Shown: positions 9,425 through 18,197, numbered from the stretch's first letter. The stretch is DNA of 23,132 nt from Priapulus caudatus (GCF_000485595.1 NW_014577821.1:283037-306168), one strand, 5' to 3'. The notes: generated by a model not told the origin, from the letters alone. Translations and numbers: made by a program.

Positions 9425-10515
9425 CAGTCCCGTTCGCTGTTGTAGCGCCATCTATAGGCGATTATTAGTGCTGACTGTCAGCTTTGATAACTATTCGACG
9501 AACCCCCAATCTAATTCCCAGGCTGGTCCTGTGACAGCTGGTGATGCATTGCTACTTTGTTATTTAGTTGCATTTAGCCGCGTGACAGCCAATAATATAT
9601 ATATACTTCCTCTCGAAGTAGGCGTTTTCGTAGTATATTCATATATAATACCATCTTTCAAACTATAGATAGTTGATGTGTTATTACCGCTTTGTACATA
9701 TCGTTACGGTATTTCTACTTGACTATATACTATTCATCGTCGTAGCGAGTTAATCTACAAGCTGTAACTTACACAATGATGATATGATATTTTACGATCG
9801 ACTTTCATCGATTTCAGTAGTTAGGGCCTATCTCGAATAATAATAATATTTTATATATTAGCTCTTGGCTGAATGTGGCATTGCGTATTCATCACACGCA
9901 GATAAACGTGTGAGCTGATTGTTTCAGCTGCTAACAAACAATATTATATTTTGCTGATAGAGTCCAGTAATACCACTGCCTTTACACACAAAAATATGCG
10001 GCTTTTGGTGTCAAACCAAATTTCTGGACTTTGTTAGTTTTATTAGCTATAAATCTTTTTTTTTCATTTTGGAAGAGGCATACGCGCAGTTGTACCTGAA
10101 ATTTAATGGAAAAATAATAACTTTTTAGTATAATGAGTTATTCTTGGGTTTAGACAATGCCTATTTCTGCTGAGATGGTATTTGCGTACTCGGAATCAGT
10201 AAGGTGTCTGTATATTTCAATAACACGTCTGTAAATTTTCATGCGTATAGTTTGGAGCCTGTAGCGGTCTCCCGTGTGTTTCATACCAAGCAGATGTTGT
10301 CATGATGTTCACGTATGCACCAACAGAGGGCGCTGGCGGCTCAAAAAATGTAGCGCGTGAAAAAGCAGCCAAGTCGTTAAAGCGCATGTACACTTAACCC
10401 TAGAGCCTGCATCCGGTCACATCGGTTGAGAGAACAACTTTCGTTTAATGAACTAAACTGAGCAATATGGGTGCGTTTTACCATCGTAATCAGTTACGGA
10501 ATATGTTCACGCGTG
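9425..10515. other. non-coding spacer
   Basis: This is AT-rich sequence with no recognisable gene. An open frame at 9468-9668 has no supporting feature. A motif AGAGGGCGCTGG occurs near 10325-10336. No clear transposon ends were identified. Confidence 0.45.
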
Positions 10516-10528
10516 TTATGTGTATACG

Positions 10529-10529
10529 G

Positions 10530-10568
<39 letters not shown>
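10529..10568 (+). repeat. (GCC)n trinucleotide microsatellite
   Basis: About 13 uninterrupted GCC units. In the frame 10467-10679 it would encode a 13-Ala tract (MGAFYHRN... then poly-Ala then STLGVNARG), but the frame is only 70 codons and has no other support. The repeat is listed rather than a gene. Confidence 0.9.
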
Positions 10569-10679
10569 TCAACATTGGGTGTAAACGCGCGTGGCCATCC
10601 TCTATTGACGAATTCTGACGTCGCAAGGCTGACATATGTCGCAAAATTAGGCGCGGTGCATAGACAGGATAACCGCTAA

Positions 10680-11560
10680 TCTGTAAACGCATAGTCTTCC
10701 AACGTTCTCGTAAAATTTCGCTGGGGCACATCAAATGGAGTGGCAGGGCTTCTAATCTTTAATCTCACACGCGTCTGTACAATCACAGAGAGCCTTGATA
10801 ATCTTGTACGCGGTGGCGCCACCTAGGATCAAACGCAAGTACGAAACCGTCGTAGTCGTCAGCCCGGGGTATTCACCCACTCATGTCTAATATCGAGCAG
10901 AGATGGTAGACCGCTATTGTGATAGAGTTTTATCTTACAACAATGAATTAGTAGCTGTCATTGGGAAACATACAGCACGTATAAGCTGAATTATTTGGCA
11001 TGGCTTAATACGGCATTTTCAACGAAGATTTCTAGATGGCCCCCAATGTTAATATATATTCTTAATCTTATTGTATATAAAGAATGCGTTTGTGAGAATG
11101 TGGCGCGCGTGCGTGCGAGAAATGACTGTGTTCCTATATCTAATAATGGACTCTTGCTTCATTTTCATTGCGATTAAAGCAAACCTATACAGGAAAACTG
11201 CTTCTGTTTAGTGTTTTCATATGAAGGCATTTGGGAATCATATAATCTAACATTTTCTCCTATTGAGAAATACTTGCAGATCGAGACGCACGTTTTATAT
11301 GTACATTAAATATACACATTAGTACATAACTGAGGCGAAAAAGTTTGAGCTCGAAATCGGCTAGCCTCCTGGTGGTCATCTACCGTACTATTCCCCTGAT
11401 GTATGCCTAGTGGTGTGGACGATACCATCAAGTACGACTAGAGAGGGGTGTTCAGGGTAACTACTCCGCGGCCTCATCAGCACATCTACACAAACGTAAA
11501 CACATATACGCGCATGCAAGTACACGTGCACGGACGAATATAAACGAGCTGAACCGAAAA
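10680..11560. other. non-coding spacer left of the 50-bp minisatellite
   Basis: No gene was recognised. Bases 11318-11344 (TTAGTACATAACTGAGGCG then A-rich) resemble 13297-13323 on the far side of the minisatellite. Confidence 0.4.
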
Positions 11561-12580
11561 TATAAACGCGCATGCACGCACGAACGTACCCACGCACACA
11601 CTCACGCACGCACGCCCACACACGCACGAACGAACGTACCCACGCACACACTCACGCAACCACGCCCACACACGCACGAACGAACGTACCCACGCACACA
11701 CTCACGCAACCACGCCCACACACGCACGAACGACCGTACCCACGCACACACTCACGCAACCACGCCCACACACGCACGAAGCGAAACGTACCCCACGCAC
11801 CAGCAGGACGGCGTGGCACCACACAGCCACGGCCCACGACACGGCGACGAACGAACGTACCCCACGCACGACACCTCACGCACGCACGCCCACACACCGC
11901 ACGACGAACGTACCACGCCTACCACGCACGCCAACACCGCGACGAATAACCCCACGCCAACCTACGAACGCCACACATCGCACGACACGAAGCGTACCCA
12001 CGCAACACTCACGCAACCTTCGGGCCCACACACCAGCACGAAGCTGACGTTAACCAACGGCACAGCACTCACGCACGCACGCCCACACACGCGCGAACGA
12101 ACGTACCCACGCACACACTCACGACAACACGCACCACACACGCCACGAAACGAACGTACCCACGTACAGCCACACTCACGCAACCACGCCCACACACGCA
12201 CGAACGAACGTACACACGCACACACTCACGCCACGCACGCCCACACACGCACGAACGAACGTACCCACGCACACACTCACGCAACCACGCCCACACACGC
12301 ACGAACGAACGTACCCACGCAACAACTCACGCAACCACGCCCACACACGCACGAACGAACGTACCCACGCACACACTCACGCAACCGACGCCCACACACG
12401 CACGGAACGAACGTACCCACGCACACACTCACAGCAACCCAACGCCCACACACGCACGCAACGAACGTACCCACGCCAACACACCTCAGCGCACCACGCC
12501 CACACACGCAGAACGAACGTACCCACGCACACACTCCGCAACCACGCCCACAACACGCACGAACGAACGCTACCCACGCA

Positions 12581-12759
12581 CAAGCGCCGTACGCAGGAAA
12601 TTTTCTGTAGGGGGCAAATACGCAGGAAATCTTTCTGTTAGGGGGGGCAAAGGTACTCCCCAGCCCTCTATTTGCCCCTACTTTGTCCCATTAAAAGGCA
12701 TACTCTGAAATCTCTAAGGGGGGGCAACTGCCCTGCTCCCCCTGCTGCGTACGGCCCTG
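12581..12759. mobile_element. 179-bp hAT-type MITE inside the minisatellite, copy 1
   Basis: The ends are CAAGCGCCGTACGCAGGAAA and CCCCTGCTGCGTACGGCCCTG, which are inverted around the GGCCGTACGCAG core. The flanking 8 bp, CCCACGCA, occurs at 12573-12580 and again at 12760-12767. That is a perfect target duplication of hAT length drawn from the minisatellite unit itself. The interior carries GGGGGCAAATACGCAGGAAA and an AAGGGGGGGCAACTGCCC segment. It has no coding capacity. Confidence 0.85.
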
Positions 12760-12978
12760 CCCACGCACACACTCACGCAACCACGCCCACACACGCACGA
12801 ACGAACGTACCCACGCACCACGACTCACGCAACCACGCCACACACGCACGAACGAACGTACCACCGCACGACACTCACGGCATACCACGCCCACCACGCC
12901 GTTACGAACGAAGTACCACGCACTCACTCACGCAAGCCCGACGCCGCAACACACGCACGAACGAACGGTACCCACGCA

Positions 12979-13157
12979 CAAGGCCCGTACGCAGGAAATT
13001 TTCTGTAGGGGGGCAAATACGCCAGGAAAATTTTCTGAGGGGGGGGGGAAAGGTACTCCCACGCCCTTCTATGCCCTATTTGTCGTCATTAAAGAGCGAT
13101 ACTCTGAAAATCTCTAGGGGGCAATGCCCTGTGCCCCCCTGCTGCGTACGGGCCCTG
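12979..13157. mobile_element. 179-bp hAT-type MITE inside the minisatellite, copy 2
   Basis: Same element as copy 1, 398 bp downstream and in the same orientation, starting CAAGGCCCGTACGCAGG and ending TGCGTACGGGCCCTG. It is flanked by the same CCCACGCA at 12971-12978 and 13158-13165. Differences from copy 1 are mostly in homopolymer runs plus scattered single bases. The identical insertion point in the repeat unit means one insertion followed by array duplication is the simplest history. Confidence 0.85.
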
Positions 13158-13269
13158 CCCACGCACGACACTCACGCAACCACGCCCGACACACGCACGA
13201 ACGAACGTACCACGCACACACTCACGCACGCACGCGTTCACTCGAATACACGCATCGCAAGCGCGCCTG

Positions 13270-14610
13270 TGCGCATTTTAAATGCAATTACAAGCCTTAG
13301 TACATTACTGCGGCAAAAATTTTAGTAGGTCTAAGCAAAGGTGAGATATAGTGATCCACTGGAGGCGCCACCATCCAATTACATGCCATACCTAAGATAT
13401 TCCCCTAAGGTTCCAGACCAGGATTTGTCAGCCATAAATTAATTGTCATTCTTGTAAACAATGATCTGAGCGGTAATCTCAATGTATCAGCAAGTCGATT
13501 CGTTTAGTTTGATGTTCGAACCATATTCTTCAGTTGAAATTACATCTATCAGCTGAGTATATAATCCCTCGATTTAAGTCAGAAGAAACGATAATCGTGC
13601 ATGCTATCCGCGGACATCTTTATACCTATTCGTAATTGCGTGAATATATCCCACCTATTGTAAATGTATAGGCATTTTGTATTTAATGTAGGCTAGGTGT
13701 TCACGGTAACAGAATGCTTGACCAAGTATTTGGATGGGGCCACGCCTTGGGCGCGTTTAGTCAGTGTCCGTACGCCTGCCACTCTTATGAAATCAATAAA
13801 GCAATCGTTGAAAGTTAATTTTATTTGTTATCATATATAAAGAATATGAAGAAGATGAAGATAATTTGTTATCATAAAAGAATAAAACATCGAACTCCTC
13901 CATCTGAAGTCCTTTATTTGCCGTTGAATATATATATATATTTAACGTGTTTTTTCGTAGTAAATTAATAAAAATTACACAGTAAAAAAGCACGCGTAAA
14001 AAACTTCGCCTTCCTCTGTAAATTAAGAGCATTACAACATAACAACTTACCCAAGTTCAATTAAACGCATATCTATTTAATAAAAGAGATGTCTCTCTGC
14101 GCTCACGATGAAAATATCATTAAAAAAAATTATTGCTAATTACGTGGCGGCAAAAATTGTAAATTTATACACATTTTTTTTTTACCTGTCAGAAACTGCA
14201 AAGGGTTGGGAATGGGACCTAAACTTTAAGCCATGAGTTGTTCATAGTTACAGTATGAACTAGTAAACAGTTCCTGGAATTGGAGTCCAGGGACCCTCAA
14301 ATTTCATTTCACGTAATATGCGATGAAGTTCAAGTCTAAAGTTGAATGATAATTTAGGGACGCGAAGGCGACCTCCCCTTTACGTCATTAATTACCCGAC
14401 CAATTACGGAAATCCTAGGTATCAAACGTCACCGTGCGATCGAAGCGCCCTAGCTAACTCGCAATGGCGGTAAATACGACAAATCCAATGTGCAAGCAAC
14501 GACGAGCTTTATATACGGGAGCTACAGTACGAGAGTCCACTACGGCTCGATCAGGTGCTCTGATCAAGGATCAAGGAGGATTTGGAACGTCTCAAAAAAA
14601 AAGGTAAATA
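13270..14610. other. non-coding spacer
   Basis: No gene was recognised. This is AT-rich sequence with short TATATA and AATAAA occurrences. The minus-strand open frame at 13793-14032 is AT-driven and unconvincing. Confidence 0.45.
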
Positions 14611-14612
14611 AA

Positions 14613-14652
14613 CAAGATTCAAGATTCAAGATTCAAAGATGTTTATTTGTGC
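14613..14652 (-). mobile_element. possible 3' tail of a minus-strand non-LTR retrotransposon
   Basis: On the plus strand three and a half CAAGATT units are followed by AAAGATGTTTATTTGTGC. Read on the minus strand this is GCACAAATAAACATCTTTGAA and then (TCTTGAA)n, i.e. an AATAAA-containing end followed by a short tandem tail, as seen in CR1/L2-like elements and their SINEs. The body would lie to the right (from about 14640 onwards), but no reverse-transcriptase motif was recognised. Confidence 0.45.
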
Positions 14653-14928
14653 AAGACATACATACCTACATAACATCAGGAGCATATAAAGAAGTAAACC
14701 GACCAGGCTCTCCGACTGTTACACGTCGTAGGCAGATAGTCGATCGGTTCAGTACAGAAAACAAACGCACGCACGATTTTACATAGCTTCTGTATAACAT
14801 GCATGCATATTATGTAGTATACGCAAGCGCGTACGAGCGAACGCGCGATCCAACTTTTCAGCTATGTACAAATGACCTATGACCCGATGACGTCATAGGG
14901 CTCCAGTGCGTAACTACGAAGTGGCTTA

Positions 14929-15017
14929 TTGCTCCAACCTGTGATTGCAGATTGGAGGATAAAAATCGAATTCGTGACATTTCGTTTTCATTTTGGCATT
15001 TTGCCTATGAGCGGTAC
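14929..15017 (+). repeat. dispersed repeat, left copy of an inverted pair
   Basis: It runs from TTGCTCCAACCTGTGATTG through TTGGAGGATAAAAATCGAAT and GTGACATTTCGTTTTCATTT to CCTATGAGCGGTA. The reverse complement of 17056-17157 matches it closely, apart from a 6-bp insertion here and a length change before the last block. Short open frames on both copies give the same peptide, DWRIKIEFVTFRFHF, which may be a remnant of a coding element or merely the shared DNA. Confidence 0.8.
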
Positions 15018-15122
15018 CGCACGTACATATATGCTAATTGTATCCCTCGCGACGAAGTCGGCGCGGATACTATGGTTTCATGTCTCCTCAGCCGCCGCTG
15101 CCGCTCGGATCCGCCACATGAG

Positions 15123-15632
15123 AATTTCCCTTCCTGCTCTATAACTCGACCCTAATTGACTCTAGTGTGACCAAACTTGTATATTACACATCTGGGGAGA
15201 AGGTGTGCAGAGTACTAAAACCAGGTCACTGCAACCTTTATTTGACCTTTACCTTGACCTTGATTATATTTTCCCTTCGCTCTCTAACTCGCCCTAATTG
15301 ACGCTAGCGCTACCAACTTGGTATACTTACACATCTTGGGAGAAGGCTGAGCAGCGTACCAAAACCAGGTCACTGTGACCTTTATTTGACCTTTACCTTG
15401 ACCTTGCTCATATTTCCCTTCCTCTCTATAACTCGCCCGTAATTGACCTAGCGGCGAGCCAAACTTGGTATACCTTACACATCTTGGGATAAGGTGTGTC
15501 GCGTAACAGAACCAGGTCACTGCACCTTTATTTGACCTTGACCTTCATCATATTTCCCTTTCGCTCTATAACTCGGCCCTAATTGACCTAGCGCGACCAA
15601 ACTTTTGTATACTTACACCTTGGGAGAACACG
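15123..15632. repeat. 142-bp tandem array, about 3.5 units, rich in AGGTCA half-sites
   Basis: Units begin CTCTATAACTCG (or CTCTCTAACTCG) at 15137, 15280, 15424 and 15564, giving lengths of 143, 144 and 140 bp and a partial fourth. Each full unit has a block of the type CCAAACTTGGTATACTTACA, then CATCTTGGGAGAAGG, AACCAGGTCACTG and TTTATTTGACCTTTACCTTG, followed by ACCTTG and ATATTTCCCTT. Unit lengths not divisible by three exclude a repeated protein. Half-sites of the AGGTCA type occur on both strands in every unit. Confidence 0.9.
15367..15381. promoter_or_regulatory. perfect IR3 nuclear-receptor site (AGGTCA-ctg-TGACCT)
   Basis: AGGTCACTGTGACCT is a perfect inverted repeat of AGGTCA with 3-bp spacing, the consensus estrogen-response-element architecture of steroid-type receptors. 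The equivalent position in unit 1 (15223-15237, AGGTCACTGCAACCT) has a damaged right half, and unit 3 carries a deletion there. Site identity is seen in the sequence; receptor binding is inference. Confidence 0.5.
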
Positions 15633-15925
15633 GGGGATACATGTAGTTGGCGACACTGCCCTTTCTAGTTAATTAAGCTAATCATGCTTAAAGTTTAAAA
15701 ATAAACTCAAATTTCACAGAGATTAATTATAGCTAAGCCTAAGACGTGTCCATAGGTGCCAAGTTGGGAAAATCCAAGAAAGGGATCACTTGTGATAATG
15801 GTCCATCGCTGTTTTTTCGCGGTGCGCAAAAACAGGAAAAAAGTTGTGGCGGGCTGCGACATGTGTTTGTCGCGGCGCACACAATTTTTAGCTATCTGAC
15901 ATAGTCAGATGCAGCTTGTAGAATC
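15633..15925. other. non-coding stretch with three short stem-loops
   Basis: There is no gene here. Three small inverted repeats cluster in about 100 bp: CTGTTTTT...AAAAACAG with an inner CGC/GCG stem (15809-15835), GCGACA...TGTCGC (15856-15873) and ATCTGAC-ata-GTCAGAT (15894-15910). Confidence 0.5.
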
Positions 15926-15937
15926 GCATGATTCGTT

Positions 15938-15992
15938 CGTCCGGTCGTCCGTCGTCCGGTCGTCGTCCCGTCCGTCCGTCGTCGTCCGTCGC
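15938..15992. repeat. (CGTC)n-type microsatellite
   Basis: Irregular tandem CGTC/CCGTCGTC units over about 55 bp. It directly adjoins the repeat copy beginning near 16000 and may be part of the same dispersed family. Confidence 0.8.
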
Positions 15993-15997
15993 CGTCA

Positions 15998-16120
15998 ACA
16001 GTTGGGCACAAATCTTAACCGCTCGACGTACGGTCACGATATTCGGGTCGTTGGGGGGGATCATCAAAACGAGTTGGGATGTCGAAGCTGGGGGTCAAAG
16101 GTCAAAGGTCAAGAGGTGTA
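15998..16120 (+). repeat. dispersed repeat unit with triple DR1, copy 1
   Basis: It starts AGTTGGGCACAAATCTTAAC, continues CGCTCGACGTACGGTCACGA and ends with GGGTCA-a-AGGTCA-a-AGGTCA at 16092-16111. A diverged second copy in the same orientation follows at about 16168-16290, with the same order of blocks (GGCACAAATCTAAACGGCTCG ... AGGTCA repeats). Confidence 0.75.
16092..16111 (+). promoter_or_regulatory. triple DR1 nuclear-receptor half-site cluster, copy 1
   Basis: Three half-sites with one-base spacing (GGGTCA a AGGTCA a AGGTCA) form two overlapping DR1 elements, the architecture bound by RXR heterodimers, HNF4 and COUP-TF type receptors. The pattern is exact; a regulatory role is inference, since the site sits in a repeat. 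Confidence 0.4.
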
Positions 16121-16167
16121 AAAGAAGGGGAACATTCACTCCTTAACTTAAGGTATAGGGAGGAAAT

Positions 16168-16290
16168 GCAGAATTGCGGCACAAATCTAAACGGCTCGAC
16201 CTAGGCTCGTGATAGTCGGTGTATAGGCAATCAGGTAGGAAAAGCCATCACTGTGCGCAAATTGGAGGTCACAGGTCAAAGGTCAATGGG
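16168..16290 (+). repeat. dispersed repeat unit with triple DR1, copy 2
   Basis: Blocks ATTGCGGCACAAATCTAAAC, GGCTCGACC and a terminal AGGTCA cluster align with copy 1 in order. The middle is diverged (16205-16255). It suggests an old tandem duplication or two insertions of one family. Confidence 0.7.
16266..16285 (+). promoter_or_regulatory. triple DR1 nuclear-receptor half-site cluster, copy 2
   Basis: AGGTCA-c-AGGTCA-a-AGGTCA, three perfect half-sites each one base apart. The cluster is intact although the rest of the repeat unit has diverged from copy 1. Confidence 0.4.
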
Positions 16291-16520
16291 CACAGGGGCA
16301 GATTTTAGACTTTTCTGAGGACATGTCGACGGAGCGATTGAAAAAACTTTTTTTGTTCAGCGGTGACCTAGCATTTTTATGGCTTTATTGAAAGGACCAT
16401 GAATCTGCTTTCCGTGACGTGCGAAAGAGTAGTGTCTGATAACCTTTTGACCCTCAAGAGGAGGGTTAAACATGGATTTGTTGACTGTTAACAATGGAGT
16501 GAACTGCTTTTGCTATTAGA

Positions 16521-16572
16521 GCCCCTCCCCCTTCCTTCCCCCACCCGCCCTCCCCACCCTCCCCTACCCTCC
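16521..16572 (+). repeat. C-rich polypyrimidine tract
   Basis: CCCCTCCCCCTTCCTTCCCCC-like sequence, almost pure pyrimidine on the plus strand for about 50 bp. The 115-codon open frame 16510-16857 begins in it and has no recognised domain, so it is not called a gene. Confidence 0.8.
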
Positions 16573-16898
16573 ATCTGCGATAGTGGGCGTGTCCATACAA
16601 TGATGTGTACGCAACTGCGTGTCTGCATATCTGCGCCTAACAAATGTGGTACTACGCCACGACTGAAATTTAGCGTTTATAATCGTAGCAACAGACCTCA
16701 GAATGACGGCCCAGACGCTCTGCGGCTCTTGTTTATAAAGTGTACATGTAAAATAAAATGCAAATTTATTGTGAAAACAAAAGTGTTTGACATTTGTGGC
16801 TTTTTATTGTTCGCTGGAATCAAAGACAAATTACATCAACTACCACGGCAAATTTAGTAATTTACTGATGTAAATTTTAAAATATGGCTGAAAATTTT

Positions 16899-16978
16899 TA
16901 CGACCGGGACTTTCTGGACTCTTAACGGGGCACCGGGACCAGTATGACGATCCCGGTGAGACCGGGACACTTGGGACG
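16899..16978. repeat. cluster of ACCGGGAC motifs, probable MITE fragment
   Basis: ACCGGGAC occurs at three places on the plus strand, and GATCCCGGT (its near reverse complement) once, within 80 bp. This composition is seen in several short DNA-transposon families, but no clean ends or target duplication were found. Confidence 0.35.
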
Positions 16979-17055
16979 GCTGCATGTCTATAATAGCTAG
17001 AATTTATAGCAATGTAACTCAAATCGTTCGCGCCATATGATAGTTAGTACACTTC

Positions 17056-17157
17056 CTACCGGTCATAGCGTAATTTAGAGTATGCAGCGGGGTATGCAAA
17101 ATGAAAACGAAACGTCACAAATTCTATTTTTATCCTCCAATCACAGGTCGAAGCAAT
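17056..17157 (-). repeat. dispersed repeat, right copy of an inverted pair
   Basis: The reverse complement reads TTGCTTCGACCTGTGATTGG, AGGATAAAAATAGAATTTGT and GACGTTTCGTTTTCATTTTG, then CTATGACCGGTA. It matches 14929-15017 with scattered substitutions and two length changes. The two copies face each other 2.1 kb apart. Confidence 0.8.
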
Positions 17158-17695
17158 TCCTCTGTTTAGACGCATGTCATACAATACATACAGTGTACAA
17201 CGGAAGATATGAGAATGACAGGTCACAATACATGATTGACAGATGAAGCACGGGGGTGGCGAAGGACCGAAGGTCATCAAAGTCTGCCACCCCTGAAACG
17301 ATTAGTTCATAGACAGGCAGCTGAATCATGAGTGTAATTAGGTTATTGATTGAAACAAATCCAGCCAGGCATACAAGTATCAATGTTCTGATATGAAATG
17401 AAATTAATCCAACACTCATTCCGTAAATTCAGTTATTTTAACAACCTATTAAACGTTAATATTGACAAGTAAGACAATGATAGTCAAAATGTATATCATA
17501 TACTCATATACAGAGCATGGTTAGAAAATGAAAACAAATAAAAGCGAAAAGAGCATATATACAAAGGATAACATATTATATATATATGTACAAGTCTGTG
17601 TAAAGGTTATTGAGGTAAAACAGCAATATCCTATCAAAAAAAATAGCTTATAGAAGCTCTCGAACTAAAGAATGAGGTAGGTAGTACATGAAGTA
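17158..17695. other. non-coding spacer
   Basis: No gene or clear repeat was recognised. The sequence is AT-rich and includes a short TATATATATATA run near 17578-17588. Confidence 0.45.
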
Positions 17696-17734
17696 GAATA
17701 TGCAATATATAACCAGTATTTATACAATATTGGA

Positions 17735-17982
17735 GATTAATGTACAATACAATACATTACAATACATACAATTCAATACAATTCAATACAATACATTACA
17801 ATACATACAATTCAATACAATACAATACATTACAATGTACAGTACAGTGACAATACAATTCATGTACAATACAATACAAAATACAAACAATGTACTATAC
17901 AATACATTACATTACAATATATATACAATACATACAATTCAATACAATACAATACATTACAATGTACAGTACAGTGACAATA
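17735..17982 (+). repeat. ATACA-type array with a 127-bp duplication
   Basis: Short units ATACA, ATTACA and ATTCA alternate (AATACATTACAATACATACA pattern). A 52-bp block ending in GTACAGTACAGTGACAATA occurs at 17804-17855 and again at 17931-17982, offset 127 bp, so the array has higher-order structure. Tyr/Asn/Ile-rich open frames across it are artefacts. Confidence 0.85.
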
Positions 17983-17984
17983 GC

Positions 17985-18163
17985 TGCGGTCACACGAGGA
18001 TTTCAGTTCCATACTGAGCGTTAACACGCTAAAAATATTCAAGACTTATACGCGGCTTATTCAGTACCGTACTGAAATATGCGGCTTATTCGGCGCGGAA
18101 TCACATTCCGCGCTGAAACATTCGGCACCACGCTGGCCGCGTATTGTCTGTCCTGTGAACGCA
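17985..18163. mobile_element. possible 179-bp MITE abutting the ATACA array
   Basis: The left end TGCGGTCACACGA and the reverse complement of the right end, TGCGTTCACAGGA, match at 11 of 13 positions. Internally there are palindromes TTCGGCGCGGAAT-ca-CATTCCGCGCTGAA (18088-18116) and TTCAGTACCGTACTGAA (18059-18075). No convincing target-site duplication was found, so the limits are uncertain. The left end sits immediately after the second 52-bp block of the ATACA array. Confidence 0.45.
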
Positions 18164-18197
18164 ATTTGAGGCCTCTTACTGTATACTAGTACCCGCT

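Larger units (their letters stand above)
11572..13240 (+). repeat. 50-bp minisatellite array, about 1.67 kb
   Basis: The unit is CGTACCCACGCACACACTCA, then CGCAACCACGCCCACACACG and CACGAACGAA. The period is exactly 50 bp at 11586, 11636, 11686 and 11736. Copies at 11572-11775 and around 12180-12380 are near-identical. Those at about 11780-12170 and 12440-13200 carry many one-base insertions and deletions. Two identical-length mobile-element insertions interrupt the array (12581-12759 and 12979-13157). Long open frames in the array (265 codons on plus and several on minus) are Pro/Thr/His-rich or Cys/Val/Arg-rich artefacts. Confidence 0.93.

Noticed and set aside
10467-10679. 70-codon open frame with a 13-alanine run
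   Set aside because: The alanine run is a GCC microsatellite, and nothing in the flanking residues, splice sites or neighbours supports a gene.
11572-12610. Open frames of 125 and 265 codons on plus and several on minus across the 50-bp minisatellite
   Set aside because: The unit length (50 bp) is not a multiple of three, so frames shift between units. The sequence is a tandem repeat with many indels, and the products are Thr/His/Pro or Cys/Val artefacts.
11572-13240. Two unrelated genes or a CRISPR-like array separated by spacers
   Set aside because: The apparent spacers at 12581-12759 and 12979-13157 are the same MITE with target duplications, and the repeats are a continuous 50-bp minisatellite.
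15284-15520. Minus-strand open frame with repeated TWF(C/W)YA peptide
   Set aside because: It is produced by the 142-bp tandem units. Their lengths (143, 144, 140) are not consistently divisible by three, so a repeated protein is not maintained.
16510-16857. 115-codon open frame
   Set aside because: It starts in a C-rich tract and has no domain, homologous neighbour or splice context. It fits chance for a frame of this length.
17700-18017. 105-codon Tyr/Asn/Ile-rich open frame
   Set aside because: It is a translation of ATACA microsatellite units.
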